Below, piece by piece: positions 42,390 through 51,294 of a stretch of 51,782 bases of DNA. Below the pieces are notes generated by a model. That model ran no database searches. It saw only the letters and a program-made list of their open reading frames with translations, and was not told where the DNA came from. A program made the translations under genes and the position numbers. This stretch comes from a virus: positions 1 through 51,782 of the IMG/VR virus record IMGVR_UViG_3300020472_000039; one strand, given 5' to 3'. Position 1 is the first letter of the stretch. Every line of letters starts with the position of its first letter.

Positions 42390-44642
42390 ATGGCTAAAAG
42401 AGGAAGAAAAAATAAAGCTGATGTAAATAAACAATTGTTTGATAAAGCAAATAATTATTATAGAAAAAAATGGTTTACTGATTCTCAGCAAAGTATGGAT
42501 TTTTATTTAAATGAGCAATTATCAACTCAAGAATTAGAAGATTTAAGAGAAGGAGGTATGCCAGACTTTATTATTAATCGTATTACTCCAGCAATTGATA
42601 TTATGAAATATTTTGTTACAGCTAATAATCCTAGATGGCAAGCAATTGGAACAGAAGGTAGTGATAGTGATATAGCGCATATTCATAGTATGATTGCTGA
42701 ACATTGTTGGCATCTTTCTAATGGTAAAAGTTTGTTTGGAAATGTTATACAAGATTCTTTAGTAAAAGGTATGGGTTTATTTAAAATTGATATTGACCCT
42801 GATGCTGATAAAGGAATGGGTGAAGTAATATTTAACTCTATAGACCCTTATGATTTGTATGTAGACCCTATGAGTAGAGATTTTTTATTTAGAGATGCTA
42901 GTTATGTAATAGTTCAAAAAAACTTATCAAAAACAGCATTGGCTTCTATGTTTCCACAATTTAAAAAGAAAATTGTAAGAGCATCTGGTCAAGCTCAAAG
43001 CAAACAATATTCTCAAAGAGATGTACATTCTTCAGAAACAATACAACCAGGAGATGTAGAATATGAAGCATATACTTTAGAAGGAGAACAAGATGAAATT
43101 ATAGATTTCTATGAAGTATATACAAAAGAAAAAATTCCTTATGTAAATATTTGGATTAAACAACCTCCTACTCCACAAGAATTAGAACAAATTAAAGCTC
43201 AAGCGCAAGAACAAATTCAATTTATGATAAATGAAATTCAAGTTTCTTTAGCTGAAGAGCAACAAAAATTAGCAGAATTAGTTCAAGAAGGTGAAATGCT
43301 TCCAGAAAGAATGCAATTAGAGTTAGAGAAATTGCAAAAAGATGCTCAAATGAAAATGGAAGAACAACAAGCTATATTAGAAGCTCAATTAATTGAAACA
43401 CAATCTAGAACTGTTCAACAAACAATGGAAAAAGCTTTATATGATGATTTAGCAAAAGATGAAAATTATTTAAAAAATGTTGTAGACTATGTAAGTTTTT
43501 TTAAGACACAAATTAAAATGTGTGCTTCGGCGGGAGATATATATTTATATGAAACAATTTTACCAATAAAAGACTATCCAATAATTCCTATTTGTTTTAC
43601 TTATACAAACACTCCATATCCAGTAGGTGCAGTATTACCTATGATTGGAAAACAAAGAGAAATAAATAAAGCACATCAAATTATGCTACATAATGCAAAT
43701 TTAGCTTCTAATCTTAGATGGCTATATACTGAGGGTAGTGTAAATGAAGAAGAATGGGAAAAATATTCAAGTAGTCCTGGAGCTATGTTAAAATATAGAC
43801 AAGGATTTGAGAAACCAGACCCAGTACAACCTTTACCAATTAATAATGCTTTTTATACAGTAACTCAACAAGGAAAATCTGATATAGAATATATTAGTGG
43901 TATATCTTCTAGTATGCAAGGAGTAGGAGACCAAAGTCACGAAACTTATCGTGGTATGTTAGCAATGGATGAATATGGAACGAGAAGAGTTAGACAATGG
44001 GTTAATAATATTGTAGAACCTGCTTTAGAGCATATGGGAAGTATATTTAAAGACATTTCTCAATTTGTATATACAACACAAAAAGTTTTTAGAATAGTTC
44101 AACCAGAAGAAGGTCAAACAGAAGGTGAAATTAATGAAGTGACTATTAATATTCCAATGTATAATAGTTTTGGTGAGGTAGTAGAAAGATTTAATGATTA
44201 CCCTTCAAGTCAATTTGATGTTAGAATTGTTGCAGGTTCAACACAACCTATAAATAGATGGGCATTATTAGATGAATATTTCAAATGGTATCAATCTGGA
44301 TTAATAGACGATATTGCTATGATTGAACAAACCGATATAAGAAATAAAAAAGCATTATTACAAAGAAAAAGCTTATATTCTCAATTGCAAGGACAATTAG
44401 GAGAAATGGAAGAAATTATTAAAAATCAAACTGGAACTATTGAAACATTAGAAAGACAAGTGGTTCAATCTGGTATTAAAGATAAAATTAATGAAGGTGC
44501 TGCTGCGATAGATAAATCAGTAGTAGAATCACAAGCTCAACAAAAAGTATTGCAAGGAAGGATGAAAGATTCCGTAGAAATGCATAAAAAAGAATTAGCA
44601 CTAGATAAAGAAAAGAATAGTGTTGATAATAAAGAAAAATAA
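42390..44642 (+). CDS. Portal protein
   Basis: 750 aa, close in length to P22-type portals. The N-terminal half holds the wing and clip region (KKWFTDSQQSMDFYLNEQLS; MPDFIINRITPAIDIMKYFV), with a Gln/Glu-rich helical insert at about 260-350 and a helical C-terminus (QGQLGEMEEIIKNQTGTIET) of the barrel or crown type. A dodecamer at one vertex would admit DNA. Identification rests on gene order, length and the opening. Confidence 0.8.
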   Translation: MAKRGRKNKADVNKQLFDKANNYYRKKWFTDSQQSMDFYLNEQLSTQELEDLREGGMPDFIINRITPAIDIMKYFVTANNPRWQAIGTEGSDSDIAHIHSMIAEHCWHLSNGKSLFGNVIQDSLVKGMGLFKIDIDPDADKGMGEVIFNSIDPYDLYVDPMSRDFLFRDASYVIVQKNLSKTALASMFPQFKKKIVRASGQAQSKQYSQRDVHSSETIQPGDVEYEAYTLEGEQDEIIDFYEVYTKEKIPYVNIWIKQPPTPQELEQIKAQAQEQIQFMINEIQVSLAEEQQKLAELVQEGEMLPERMQLELEKLQKDAQMKMEEQQAILEAQLIETQSRTVQQTMEKALYDDLAKDENYLKNVVDYVSFFKTQIKMCASAGDIYLYETILPIKDYPIIPICFTYTNTPYPVGAVLPMIGKQREINKAHQIMLHNANLASNLRWLYTEGSVNEEEWEKYSSSPGAMLKYRQGFEKPDPVQPLPINNAFYTVTQQGKSDIEYISGISSSMQGVGDQSHETYRGMLAMDEYGTRRVRQWVNNIVEPALEHMGSIFKDISQFVYTTQKVFRIVQPEEGQTEGEINEVTINIPMYNSFGEVVERFNDYPSSQFDVRIVAGSTQPINRWALLDEYFKWYQSGLIDDIAMIEQTDIRNKKALLQRKSLYSQLQGQLGEMEEIIKNQTGTIETLERQVVQSGIKDKINEGAAAIDKSVVESQAQQKVLQGRMKDSVEMHKKELALDKEKNSVDNKEK

Positions 44643-44665
44643 CTGTAAATTAGAAGGAGTGCAGT

Positions 44666-45523
44666 ATGAATGATAACAAGGACAACTTAATGGTTGACGA
44701 TACAGACAGACCATTAACCCCACAGGAAAATGATACTGTGGCTGAAGAATTTTTTTCTCAGCTTGACAAACAAGTTATGGGTGAAACACTAGAACAGCCA
44801 ATTGATGAAGCTCAGGTATCACAGACAACTTCTCCACAAGAGAACCCTGTTGAAGAGCAACAGTCTACACTAGGTGTAGATAATTTAGAAAAGAGATATT
44901 CGGACTCTTCTCGTGAAGCTAAGCGACTTAATAATCGTTTAACAGAGTTAGAACCTTATATGCCTTTACTAAATGCAATGAAAGAAGACCCTAATTTAAT
45001 TTCTCATGTGAAAAATTATTTTGAGGGTGGCGGCTCAGCTCCAACGAGCGTAAAAGAGCAGCTTGGCTTAGACGAAGATTTCGTATTTGATTATGATGAT
45101 GCTTTGTCAGACCCTAACTCTTCATCTGCTAAATTGTTTAGTGCAACAGTAGATGGGGTGGTGCAAAGAAGATTGGGAGATTTTGCTAAAAAACAATCCA
45201 TGCAATCACGTAGAGCATCTGAAGAAACAGCTTTTAAAAGTAAGCATGATGTTTCAGAAGCAGACTATAATGATTTAATGGATTATGCAAAATCACATAA
45301 GCTAACATTAGAAGATGTATATTATTTGAAAAATAGAGATAATAGAGACTCACAAGTCGCTAATAACACTAGAGATGAAGTAATACAACAAATGAAAAAT
45401 GTTAGACAAATGCCACAAAGTGTTGCATCAGCTGGGAATACACAAAGGGAAGAAAAATCAGTAGACGATGCCGTTTTTGACAAGCTACTTGCTCAAGGTT
45501 CTGGGTTAGACAAGTTAATGTAA
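44666..45523 (+). CDS. Scaffold protein
   Basis: 285 aa between portal and capsid, acidic and Gln-rich at the N-terminus (TAEEFF-like, QPIDEAQVSQTTSPQENPVE), then a helical basic C-terminal half (VRQMPQSVASA; LLAQGSGLDKLM). Low complexity, helical, and just before the capsid gene: the classical scaffold position and character. Site GAAGGAGTGCAGT. Confidence 0.7.
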   Translation: MNDNKDNLMVDDTDRPLTPQENDTVAEEFFSQLDKQVMGETLEQPIDEAQVSQTTSPQENPVEEQQSTLGVDNLEKRYSDSSREAKRLNNRLTELEPYMPLLNAMKEDPNLISHVKNYFEGGGSAPTSVKEQLGLDEDFVFDYDDALSDPNSSSAKLFSATVDGVVQRRLGDFAKKQSMQSRRASEETAFKSKHDVSEADYNDLMDYAKSHKLTLEDVYYLKNRDNRDSQVANNTRDEVIQQMKNVRQMPQSVASAGNTQREEKSVDDAVFDKLLAQGSGLDKLM

Positions 45524-45553
45524 ACAACCTAAAACCCCTAGGAGGGAAATAAA

Positions 45554-47155
45554 ATGGCAGATAATCCATTCTTTTTGTCAAGCTCAACAGGTTTGACAGA
45601 ATCAAGCGCAGCAATAGCTGCAAGTGGGAAGCTGACTGGTGATTTACGTAGACGATATGATTTTTCTGAAAGATTTTCGGAATTGGCTTTAGACCAAACC
45701 CCATTTTTCAGACTAGTGTCTATGTTATCAAAAAAACCAACAGACGACCCTGAATTTAAATTCACCGAAAAGAGACAATCATTTCTTAAGCGTTATGCTT
45801 ATGTAGTTGGTTGGGCTCATGGTTCAGCTGGAGCAGCTGGAACCGCAGTTTGGAACGATGCACAAGTACGTGCAATCGACAACGACTCAGGTGTATTAGT
45901 AGTAGGCGATACAGTAAAATTACTTATGGCTGGAGACTACTTAAGTGCTGGTAACATTCAAAATGTTTCTGGACAATCAAACGGAAAAATTATGGTTGGA
46001 GCAGCTGGAACAGCTCCTGAATTTTTCCTTAAAAATCAAATCATCAAAGTACCTATGAGTTCAACAGCTAATGGTGGTGCAATGACTGACTATATGTTAG
46101 TTCGTATTACCTTAGACCCTGCTGCTGTTACAGGACACGACTTTAGTGCAAATAGCATTGGCGGTCCATCTGGCGGTACATATGTAAGAATAGAAGGTAC
46201 AGTACTTAGATATGATGGTACTCATAAAGAGTTAGCATCATTCTCAGGTAATAAAGCTGACTATGAAGTATATGATGAAAGCATTGCTGAATCATTAGAA
46301 GCTAAACGTTCATACGTTGTTGGTAATTCTTTTGAAGAAGGTTCTGGCTTAATTGATAAACAATGGAAAGATAATCCATACTCAACTGGTTATGGTGCAA
46401 CTCAGATTTTTAGAACTGAGTTCGGTATGACTAATACTGCAAGAGCAACAGCTCTAAAGTATGAACCAAATGAGTGGGCGAGAATCTGGAAAGACAAACT
46501 AATTGAACACAAATGGGATATTGAGCACGCTGGACTATTCAGTACTCAATATAAATCAGGTAGCGTTCAACATACTCAAGGTGCAATTGACTACGTATTA
46601 AACTATGGTAATTTATTTAGTTTAGATACAGGAACTAAGACAATCGATGATTTCTTAGATGATATGTCAAAATATCAAGACCCAAGATACAATCAAGACA
46701 AAGCAACAGTATTCTTATGTAGTACTGCTGTATATACTTGGTTGCATAAACTAGGTGGATTCTTTAGAAATAATCTAGCTATTGGGAATCAAGCAACTCA
46801 AAATGTAGCAGGTAATGAAAATGTCGGAGGACATGGACTATTTGGTGCAGACCTTGCAGTTACTGGTCGTAAAAAAGTAATGGGACTAGACGTAACAACT
46901 TTCTCAACAGTATATGGAGACATGAATGTGTCAAGATGTATTGCTTTAGATGGTTCACAAGTTAAAGTTCTTGCATTAAATTTAAATAATGTAGCTTACA
47001 GACCATTAGTTGGTAATGGAATTAATAGAGACACTTCTATCTATGTCGGAGTTCAAGGATTAGAGAACACTGGTAGAGATGAAAGAGTAGATATGATTCT
47101 AACTGAAGCTGGTTTCGAATATAAGATGCCAGAATCACACGCTATTTGGACATAA
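45554..47155 (+). CDS. Major capsid protein
   Basis: 533 aa, HK97-fold expected from place. Helical N-terminus (SSAAIAASGKLTGDLRRRYD), then beta-rich body with Gly-rich turns and a C-terminus DMILTEAGFEYKMPESHAIW. Very strong site AGGAGGGAAATAAA, unlike most genes here, in keeping with high expression. It is larger than the usual 300-400-residue capsid proteins, so it may have an inserted domain. Confidence 0.75.
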   Translation: MADNPFFLSSSTGLTESSAAIAASGKLTGDLRRRYDFSERFSELALDQTPFFRLVSMLSKKPTDDPEFKFTEKRQSFLKRYAYVVGWAHGSAGAAGTAVWNDAQVRAIDNDSGVLVVGDTVKLLMAGDYLSAGNIQNVSGQSNGKIMVGAAGTAPEFFLKNQIIKVPMSSTANGGAMTDYMLVRITLDPAAVTGHDFSANSIGGPSGGTYVRIEGTVLRYDGTHKELASFSGNKADYEVYDESIAESLEAKRSYVVGNSFEEGSGLIDKQWKDNPYSTGYGATQIFRTEFGMTNTARATALKYEPNEWARIWKDKLIEHKWDIEHAGLFSTQYKSGSVQHTQGAIDYVLNYGNLFSLDTGTKTIDDFLDDMSKYQDPRYNQDKATVFLCSTAVYTWLHKLGGFFRNNLAIGNQATQNVAGNENVGGHGLFGADLAVTGRKKVMGLDVTTFSTVYGDMNVSRCIALDGSQVKVLALNLNNVAYRPLVGNGINRDTSIYVGVQGLENTGRDERVDMILTEAGFEYKMPESHAIWT

Positions 47156-47175
47156 TCTAAATAGATAATTTGCAT

Positions 47176-47221
47176 TGGGTCTTTGTAGGTTCTTTACCTC
47201 CTTTCTCCCTACGGGGACCCA
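47176..47221 (+). terminator. Strong hairpin after the capsid gene
   Basis: TGGGTC (47,176-47,181) pairs GACCCA (47,216-47,221), GTAGG (47,185-47,189) pairs CCTAC (47,208-47,212), and TTT faces GGG between them, giving three U-G wobbles on plus RNA and a 14-pair stem. The following TTTGCG is a poor U run, so it may be a processing or partial-termination site that raises capsid over connector expression. Confidence 0.6.
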
Positions 47222-47242
47222 TTTGCGAATATGGAGATATAT

Positions 47243-48100
47243 ATGAAATTATGGGAAAAAGTAAATAATATAACTGGAAACGCTTCCAAAGCTAGATTTC
47301 TAGTAGAACATCTAAATGCAGGTGCTAAGTTTATTGTATCTAGTTTGCCTGAAAAGTTTTTATGGTCTATTGCTTCTGAAGTGGAAATTTTAGGTTTTAA
47401 CAGTAGTGATGAAAATTTAATAGGTGCAGGTTCTTCTTTAGCTTATGATAAAATATTAGCAGTATATCGTATGGATAATAGCAAAAAAAGAATAGCTCAA
47501 GAAATTCCAGATATAGCAATTCATTTAACTGATGAAGCAGATAGTATACAATTTCCTACAAAAATGTTTCCTAAATATTATAGACTGAGTGGTAAAATAT
47601 ATATTAAACCAGACCCTGATTATAATGACCATTCAGGTAGTAATGATTATAGAAAACCAGGGGATGCATCAGACACTACTGTTGCTGCGGGCGCAGGAGA
47701 TAAAGGAGTTATTGTTTATTCAGCACCCCCTATAATTGACGAAAATACAGATTCTTGGGTATTAACGGAATTTGAAAATGTTGCGTTATTTTATGCGGCG
47801 TCATTAGATATGTTAAGATTATCAAATACTTTAGACGCTGAAAAGATTTTAGAAGGAGGAATTGCTTCTACTGATGCTACAAGTAAAACAAGTTTATCAG
47901 CAATACATTGGCTAGAAGATGAAGACTCAGAAATGGCACAAGCAGTATTGCAAGTTTCTCAAGGAGATTTAGCAGTTGCAAATCAAAGACTACAAACAGC
48001 TATTTCTTATTATCAAAGAGCTATTGCAGAATTACAATCAATTACAGGAGCTTTAGGAGCGCCTGAACAACAACAACAATCTCAAAGGAGAGAAAGATAG
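47243..48100 (+). CDS. Head-tail connector-like protein, 285 aa
   Basis: Start at 47,243 because GGAG precedes it by 6 nt; an ATG at 47,231 overlaps that site. MKLWEKVNNITGNASKARFL, then ALFYAASLDMLRLSNT, typical of helical connector proteins with a conserved 'Y-A-A' helix near the C-terminus, and a Gln/Ser-rich tail. Follows the capsid gene as connectors do. Specific family not fixed. Confidence 0.55.
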   Translation: MKLWEKVNNITGNASKARFLVEHLNAGAKFIVSSLPEKFLWSIASEVEILGFNSSDENLIGAGSSLAYDKILAVYRMDNSKKRIAQEIPDIAIHLTDEADSIQFPTKMFPKYYRLSGKIYIKPDPDYNDHSGSNDYRKPGDASDTTVAAGAGDKGVIVYSAPPIIDENTDSWVLTEFENVALFYAASLDMLRLSNTLDAEKILEGGIASTDATSKTSLSAIHWLEDEDSEMAQAVLQVSQGDLAVANQRLQTAISYYQRAIAELQSITGALGAPEQQQQSQRRER

Positions 48101-48378
48101 TGAAAGTTTTAGAAATAATGGAAAGAGTTAATTCTCGTGATACAAGTTTAGTAATTGCTTATATAAAAGATGCTATAAATTTATTAAATTCTCAAAATGA
48201 AATATTTACAAAAACTAAAAAAATTAATATTACTAAAAATACAAGAGATTATGATTTACCAGGTGATTTAGTTTCTATTAAAAGTGTAAGCGTATTAGAT
48301 ACTGAAGATGATAATAAATATAAAAAAATTAGAAGATTGGGAAGTGACCCAGTTGTTAGTGAGGACACAAATCCATGA
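48100..48378 (+). CDS. Small head-tail adaptor, 92 aa
   Basis: GTG start overlapping the previous stop (TAGTG). MKVLEIMERVNSRDTSLVIA, then TKKINITKNTRDYDLPGDLV: the 'T..YDLPgdl' pattern recurs in small connector proteins. It overlaps the next gene by ATGA and the two may once have been one adaptor. Confidence 0.5.
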   Translation: MKVLEIMERVNSRDTSLVIAYIKDAINLLNSQNEIFTKTKKINITKNTRDYDLPGDLVSIKSVSVLDTEDDNKYKKIRRLGSDPVVSEDTNP

Positions 48379-48863
48379 GTTTTGAAACAAATAGAAATTA
48401 TGTTTACAAATTAAAAAATAACAAATTAGAGTTATATAGAATTGTAAGAACTTCAGATAGATTACCAGATACTCAAGGAAGAGTTTCAGGTAGAAGTTCT
48501 GATGATGTGATTTATCCAGATGAAACAATTGCTAATGGGTTAAGAATTGAATATACTGCTCCAGTAGATATATTTGTAGATAAAGACCCTACTACGTTAG
48601 CTAGTGATTCAAGTGAAACTAGTTGGTCAAATCAATCATTAACTGCTCAAACAAGTCCAGATGAAAGTTCGCATTTAAATTTAAATAGAACATTATGTTT
48701 AGCGGTAACTTGTTTTGTTAAAGCTTCTTTAGCGGAAAGAACTGGAGATTTACAAGCAAAAGAATATTATATAAGAGAATTTCAGAAAAAAGTAGCAGAT
48801 AATGAAAGTAATAAAAATAGAGTATTTATTGGACAAACAATAAAAACATACTCAGTTAAATAA
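48375..48863 (+). CDS. Head-tail connector-like protein, 162 aa
   Basis: ATGA overlap start. Beta-rich N-terminus (NRNYVYKLKNNKLELYRIVR; RIEYTAPVDIFVDKDPT), then a long C-terminal helix (ALCLAVTCFVKASLAERTGD-like: LCLAVTCFVKASLAE). Connector-type helix after a beta domain. With the 92-aa gene it looks like a split adaptor. Confidence 0.5.
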   Translation: MSFETNRNYVYKLKNNKLELYRIVRTSDRLPDTQGRVSGRSSDDVIYPDETIANGLRIEYTAPVDIFVDKDPTTLASDSSETSWSNQSLTAQTSPDESSHLNLNRTLCLAVTCFVKASLAERTGDLQAKEYYIREFQKKVADNESNKNRVFIGQTIKTYSVK

Positions 48864-48875
48864 CAGGAGAATAAA

Positions 48876-49112
48876 ATGGCAAAAGGACTTAATGATTACG
48901 CAGTACAAGAAAGTGTAGCTCCATATATCAAAGCAGTCGTTGCAACACAAAGCGACCAAGATGCATGTAGAGCAGTTCACATGAAAGGCACAGCAGCAAA
49001 TGTTACCTTAACGGTAAATGGAGTTGATGTAGCATTTCATTTGTTAAAAGGACACACATATCCAATTTGTGCAACAAAAAGTAGTTCAACAGACGTGATA
49101 CTTTTATATTAG
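48876..49112 (+). CDS. Small beta protein, capsid or neck accessory, 78 aa
   Basis: ATG after CAGGAGAATAAA. MAKGLNDYAVQESVAPYIKA then DACRAVHMKGTAANVTLTVN and DVAFHLLKGHTYPIC: a compact beta fold of decoration-protein size. The strong site suggests many copies. A capsid cement or neck role is inferred. Confidence 0.5.
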   Translation: MAKGLNDYAVQESVAPYIKAVVATQSDQDACRAVHMKGTAANVTLTVNGVDVAFHLLKGHTYPICATKSSSTDVILLY

Positions 49113-49121
49113 GAGATACAG

Positions 49122-49466
49122 GTGATAGAGTTAGAACAATATCAAGATATACAAATAATTCAAAATACAGATTTTGAAAATACTATTACATTTGAAGCGC
49201 CGCATGATACGAGTAACTATGATTACAAAGTAGTTATAGCGCCTGACTATGCTTCTTCAGCAACATATACTTTAGGAGTAGGTAGTGGATTAACAAAAAC
49301 TAATGCAACTACATTAACAATGAAATTAACTGATGCACAAACAGATGATTTTTTAGATAATTATGAAGGCGTTTGGGAATTGGTATCTAAAGCTAGTGAT
49401 GGAACTTTAACAAGAGAATTACAAGGCGATGTTGTAGTTTCTCCTGGATTGGTACCTATTTGGTAA
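49122..49466 (+). CDS. Fibre-base or Ig-like beta protein, 114 aa
   Basis: GTG start after AGGAGATACA. Strands alternate (FENTITFEAPHDTSNYDYKV; ATTLTMKLTDAQTDDF; WELVSKASDGTLTRELQGDV), like the capping domain that precedes fibres in baseplate-type proteins. It overlaps the next fibre gene (TAATG). Family not confirmed. Confidence 0.5.
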   Translation: MIELEQYQDIQIIQNTDFENTITFEAPHDTSNYDYKVVIAPDYASSATYTLGVGSGLTKTNATTLTMKLTDAQTDDFLDNYEGVWELVSKASDGTLTRELQGDVVVSPGLVPIW

Positions 49467-49972
49467 TGGCTATTTCAGCAAAAGTTACAAGTCCAGTAGA
49501 TGTAAAGGCAACTGTACAAAATAATAGTGCTACAAAAAGTGTAGGATTGCAAAATGTTAGTAAGGTTACAGATAGTTTTACTATAGACGCTAGTGAAATA
49601 CCTATAAGTTTAGATAATAGTACTGCTAAGAATGTAAGAGATGCATTAAATGGAACAGCAACAGCTGATGCTACACAAACATTAACAAACAAAACAATTA
49701 ATGCTGATAATAATACACTCAGCAACGTAGAAGTAGATAATTTGAAAGCGGGAGTACTAGATACAGACTTAAGTTCAGTAGTTGGTACTGATACAACATT
49801 GCCTAGCGCTAAGGCAGTAAAGAATTATGTGGATAATTTTAGCGGTGATGATACTATCGCTGAAATGGATGATACAAATATTACATCCCCAATTAATGGA
49901 GCTGTTTTACAATACGATAGCAGTTCTTCAAAATGGGTAGATGCTGATGGAATAGATGGGGGAGTATATTAA
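49466..49972 (+). CDS. Tail-fibre protein, short, 168 aa
   Basis: ATG at 49,466 at the TAATG overlap. Contains the fibre motif ADATQTLTNKTINADNNTLS, then GTDTTLPSAKAVKNYVDN, both common in trimeric phage fibres. Ends in a Gly-rich stretch. No chaperone domain seen. Confidence 0.65.
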   Translation: MAISAKVTSPVDVKATVQNNSATKSVGLQNVSKVTDSFTIDASEIPISLDNSTAKNVRDALNGTATADATQTLTNKTINADNNTLSNVEVDNLKAGVLDTDLSSVVGTDTTLPSAKAVKNYVDNFSGDDTIAEMDDTNITSPINGAVLQYDSSSSKWVDADGIDGGVY

Positions 49973-49990
49973 TGTTAATAGGAGAGAACA

Positions 49991-51286
49991 ATGGCAAATA
50001 AAATACAATTAAAAAGAAGTAACACTTCTTCTGCTGTTCCTACTGTTGCTTATGGAGAGTTAGGATTAAACGTTAATGACAAAAAGATGTATTACGGAAA
50101 CGCTTCTGGTACTGCAACTGATATTTCCGAATTAATACTAATTGCAACTTCATCAGTAAAAGGTAGAGCTTCATTCAGCACAGATAATTTTGCTGTATCA
50201 AGCGGAGCAGTAACAATTAAAGATAGTGGAATTGCAAACGCTGAATTAGCGGGTAGTATTGCAGATAGTAAATTAAATCAAATTACCACAGCTGGAAAAG
50301 TAGCTTTATCAGCATTAGAAATAGATGGTGCAAGTGATATAGGTTCTGCTTTAGCAACTGGTGATTTAATTATAGTAGATGATGGTGCAGGTGGAACAAA
50401 TAAAAAGTCTACCATTGATAGAGTAGCAACATTGTTTGCTGGTGCTGGTTTAGCAGCATCTAATGCAGTACTATCAGTAGGAGTAGATGATTCTACTATA
50501 GAAATTAATTCAGATGCACTAAGAGTAAAAGCTGATGGTATAACTTCAGCTCAAATAGCAGATGACGCAGTAGATACAGAACATCTTGCAGATGATGCTG
50601 TAGAAGCAGCGGCAATAGCTGATGGAGCAGTTACTACTGCTAGAATAGCAGCAAATGCAGTAGATGAAAGTAAATTAAAGCAAACTGATGGCGGTGAAGC
50701 GGTAACAACAGCAACTATTAGAGCTGGTGCCGTAACTACAACCGAGCTTGCAGCTGATGCAGTAACTGGTGCTAAGATTGCAGATGATGCAATAGATAGT
50801 GAACATTATGCGAATGGTTCTATTGATACAGCTCATATTGCAGATAATGCAATTGATGGAGATAAATTAGCTGATAGCATTACAGTTGCTTCAAATCTAA
50901 CAGTATCTGGAAATTTAACAGTATCTGGAAGTACTACTACTTTAAGTGTAGCAACATTAGAAGTTGAAGACACTTTTATTGAATTAAATAAAGGTATTCA
51001 AGCTGGTGGAACTGAAGATACCGTAGATGTTGGTATTTATACTGCTTATGATGCAACAAGTGGTGGTACTGATTTATGGCAATGGACTGGATTAGGTAGA
51101 GATTCAAGTGAAGGTAAATGGGTATTATTCCAAGCATTAGATACTGAACCTTCAGCAACGCCTGGAGCAGTAAGTATGGGTTCTACAACAGCAAGAACTG
51201 CGAAATTACAAGCTAATATAGAAGGATTGTCAAACCTTACAAATACTATTGAAAATATGACCATCGATTGTGGTACATTTAGTTAA
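49991..51286 (+). CDS. Tail fibre with Mtd-type N-terminal domain, 431 aa
   Basis: Residues 1-45 (MANKIQLKRSNTSSAVPTVA, GELGLNVNDKKMYYGN) match the Mtd N-terminal anchor domain. Residues about 180-295 hold a run of imperfect 10-11-residue repeats (IADDAVD, LADDAVE, IADGAVT, IAANAVD, IADDAID, IADNAID), making a beta-helix or triple-stranded rod. The end has SGNLTVSGSTTTLSVATLEV, then a globular tip. Likely host-binding; next to a second fibre starting the same way. Confidence 0.8.
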   Translation: MANKIQLKRSNTSSAVPTVAYGELGLNVNDKKMYYGNASGTATDISELILIATSSVKGRASFSTDNFAVSSGAVTIKDSGIANAELAGSIADSKLNQITTAGKVALSALEIDGASDIGSALATGDLIIVDDGAGGTNKKSTIDRVATLFAGAGLAASNAVLSVGVDDSTIEINSDALRVKADGITSAQIADDAVDTEHLADDAVEAAAIADGAVTTARIAANAVDESKLKQTDGGEAVTTATIRAGAVTTTELAADAVTGAKIADDAIDSEHYANGSIDTAHIADNAIDGDKLADSITVASNLTVSGNLTVSGSTTTLSVATLEVEDTFIELNKGIQAGGTEDTVDVGIYTAYDATSGGTDLWQWTGLGRDSSEGKWVLFQALDTEPSATPGAVSMGSTTARTAKLQANIEGLSNLTNTIENMTIDCGTFS

Positions 51287-51294
51287 GGAGTTAA

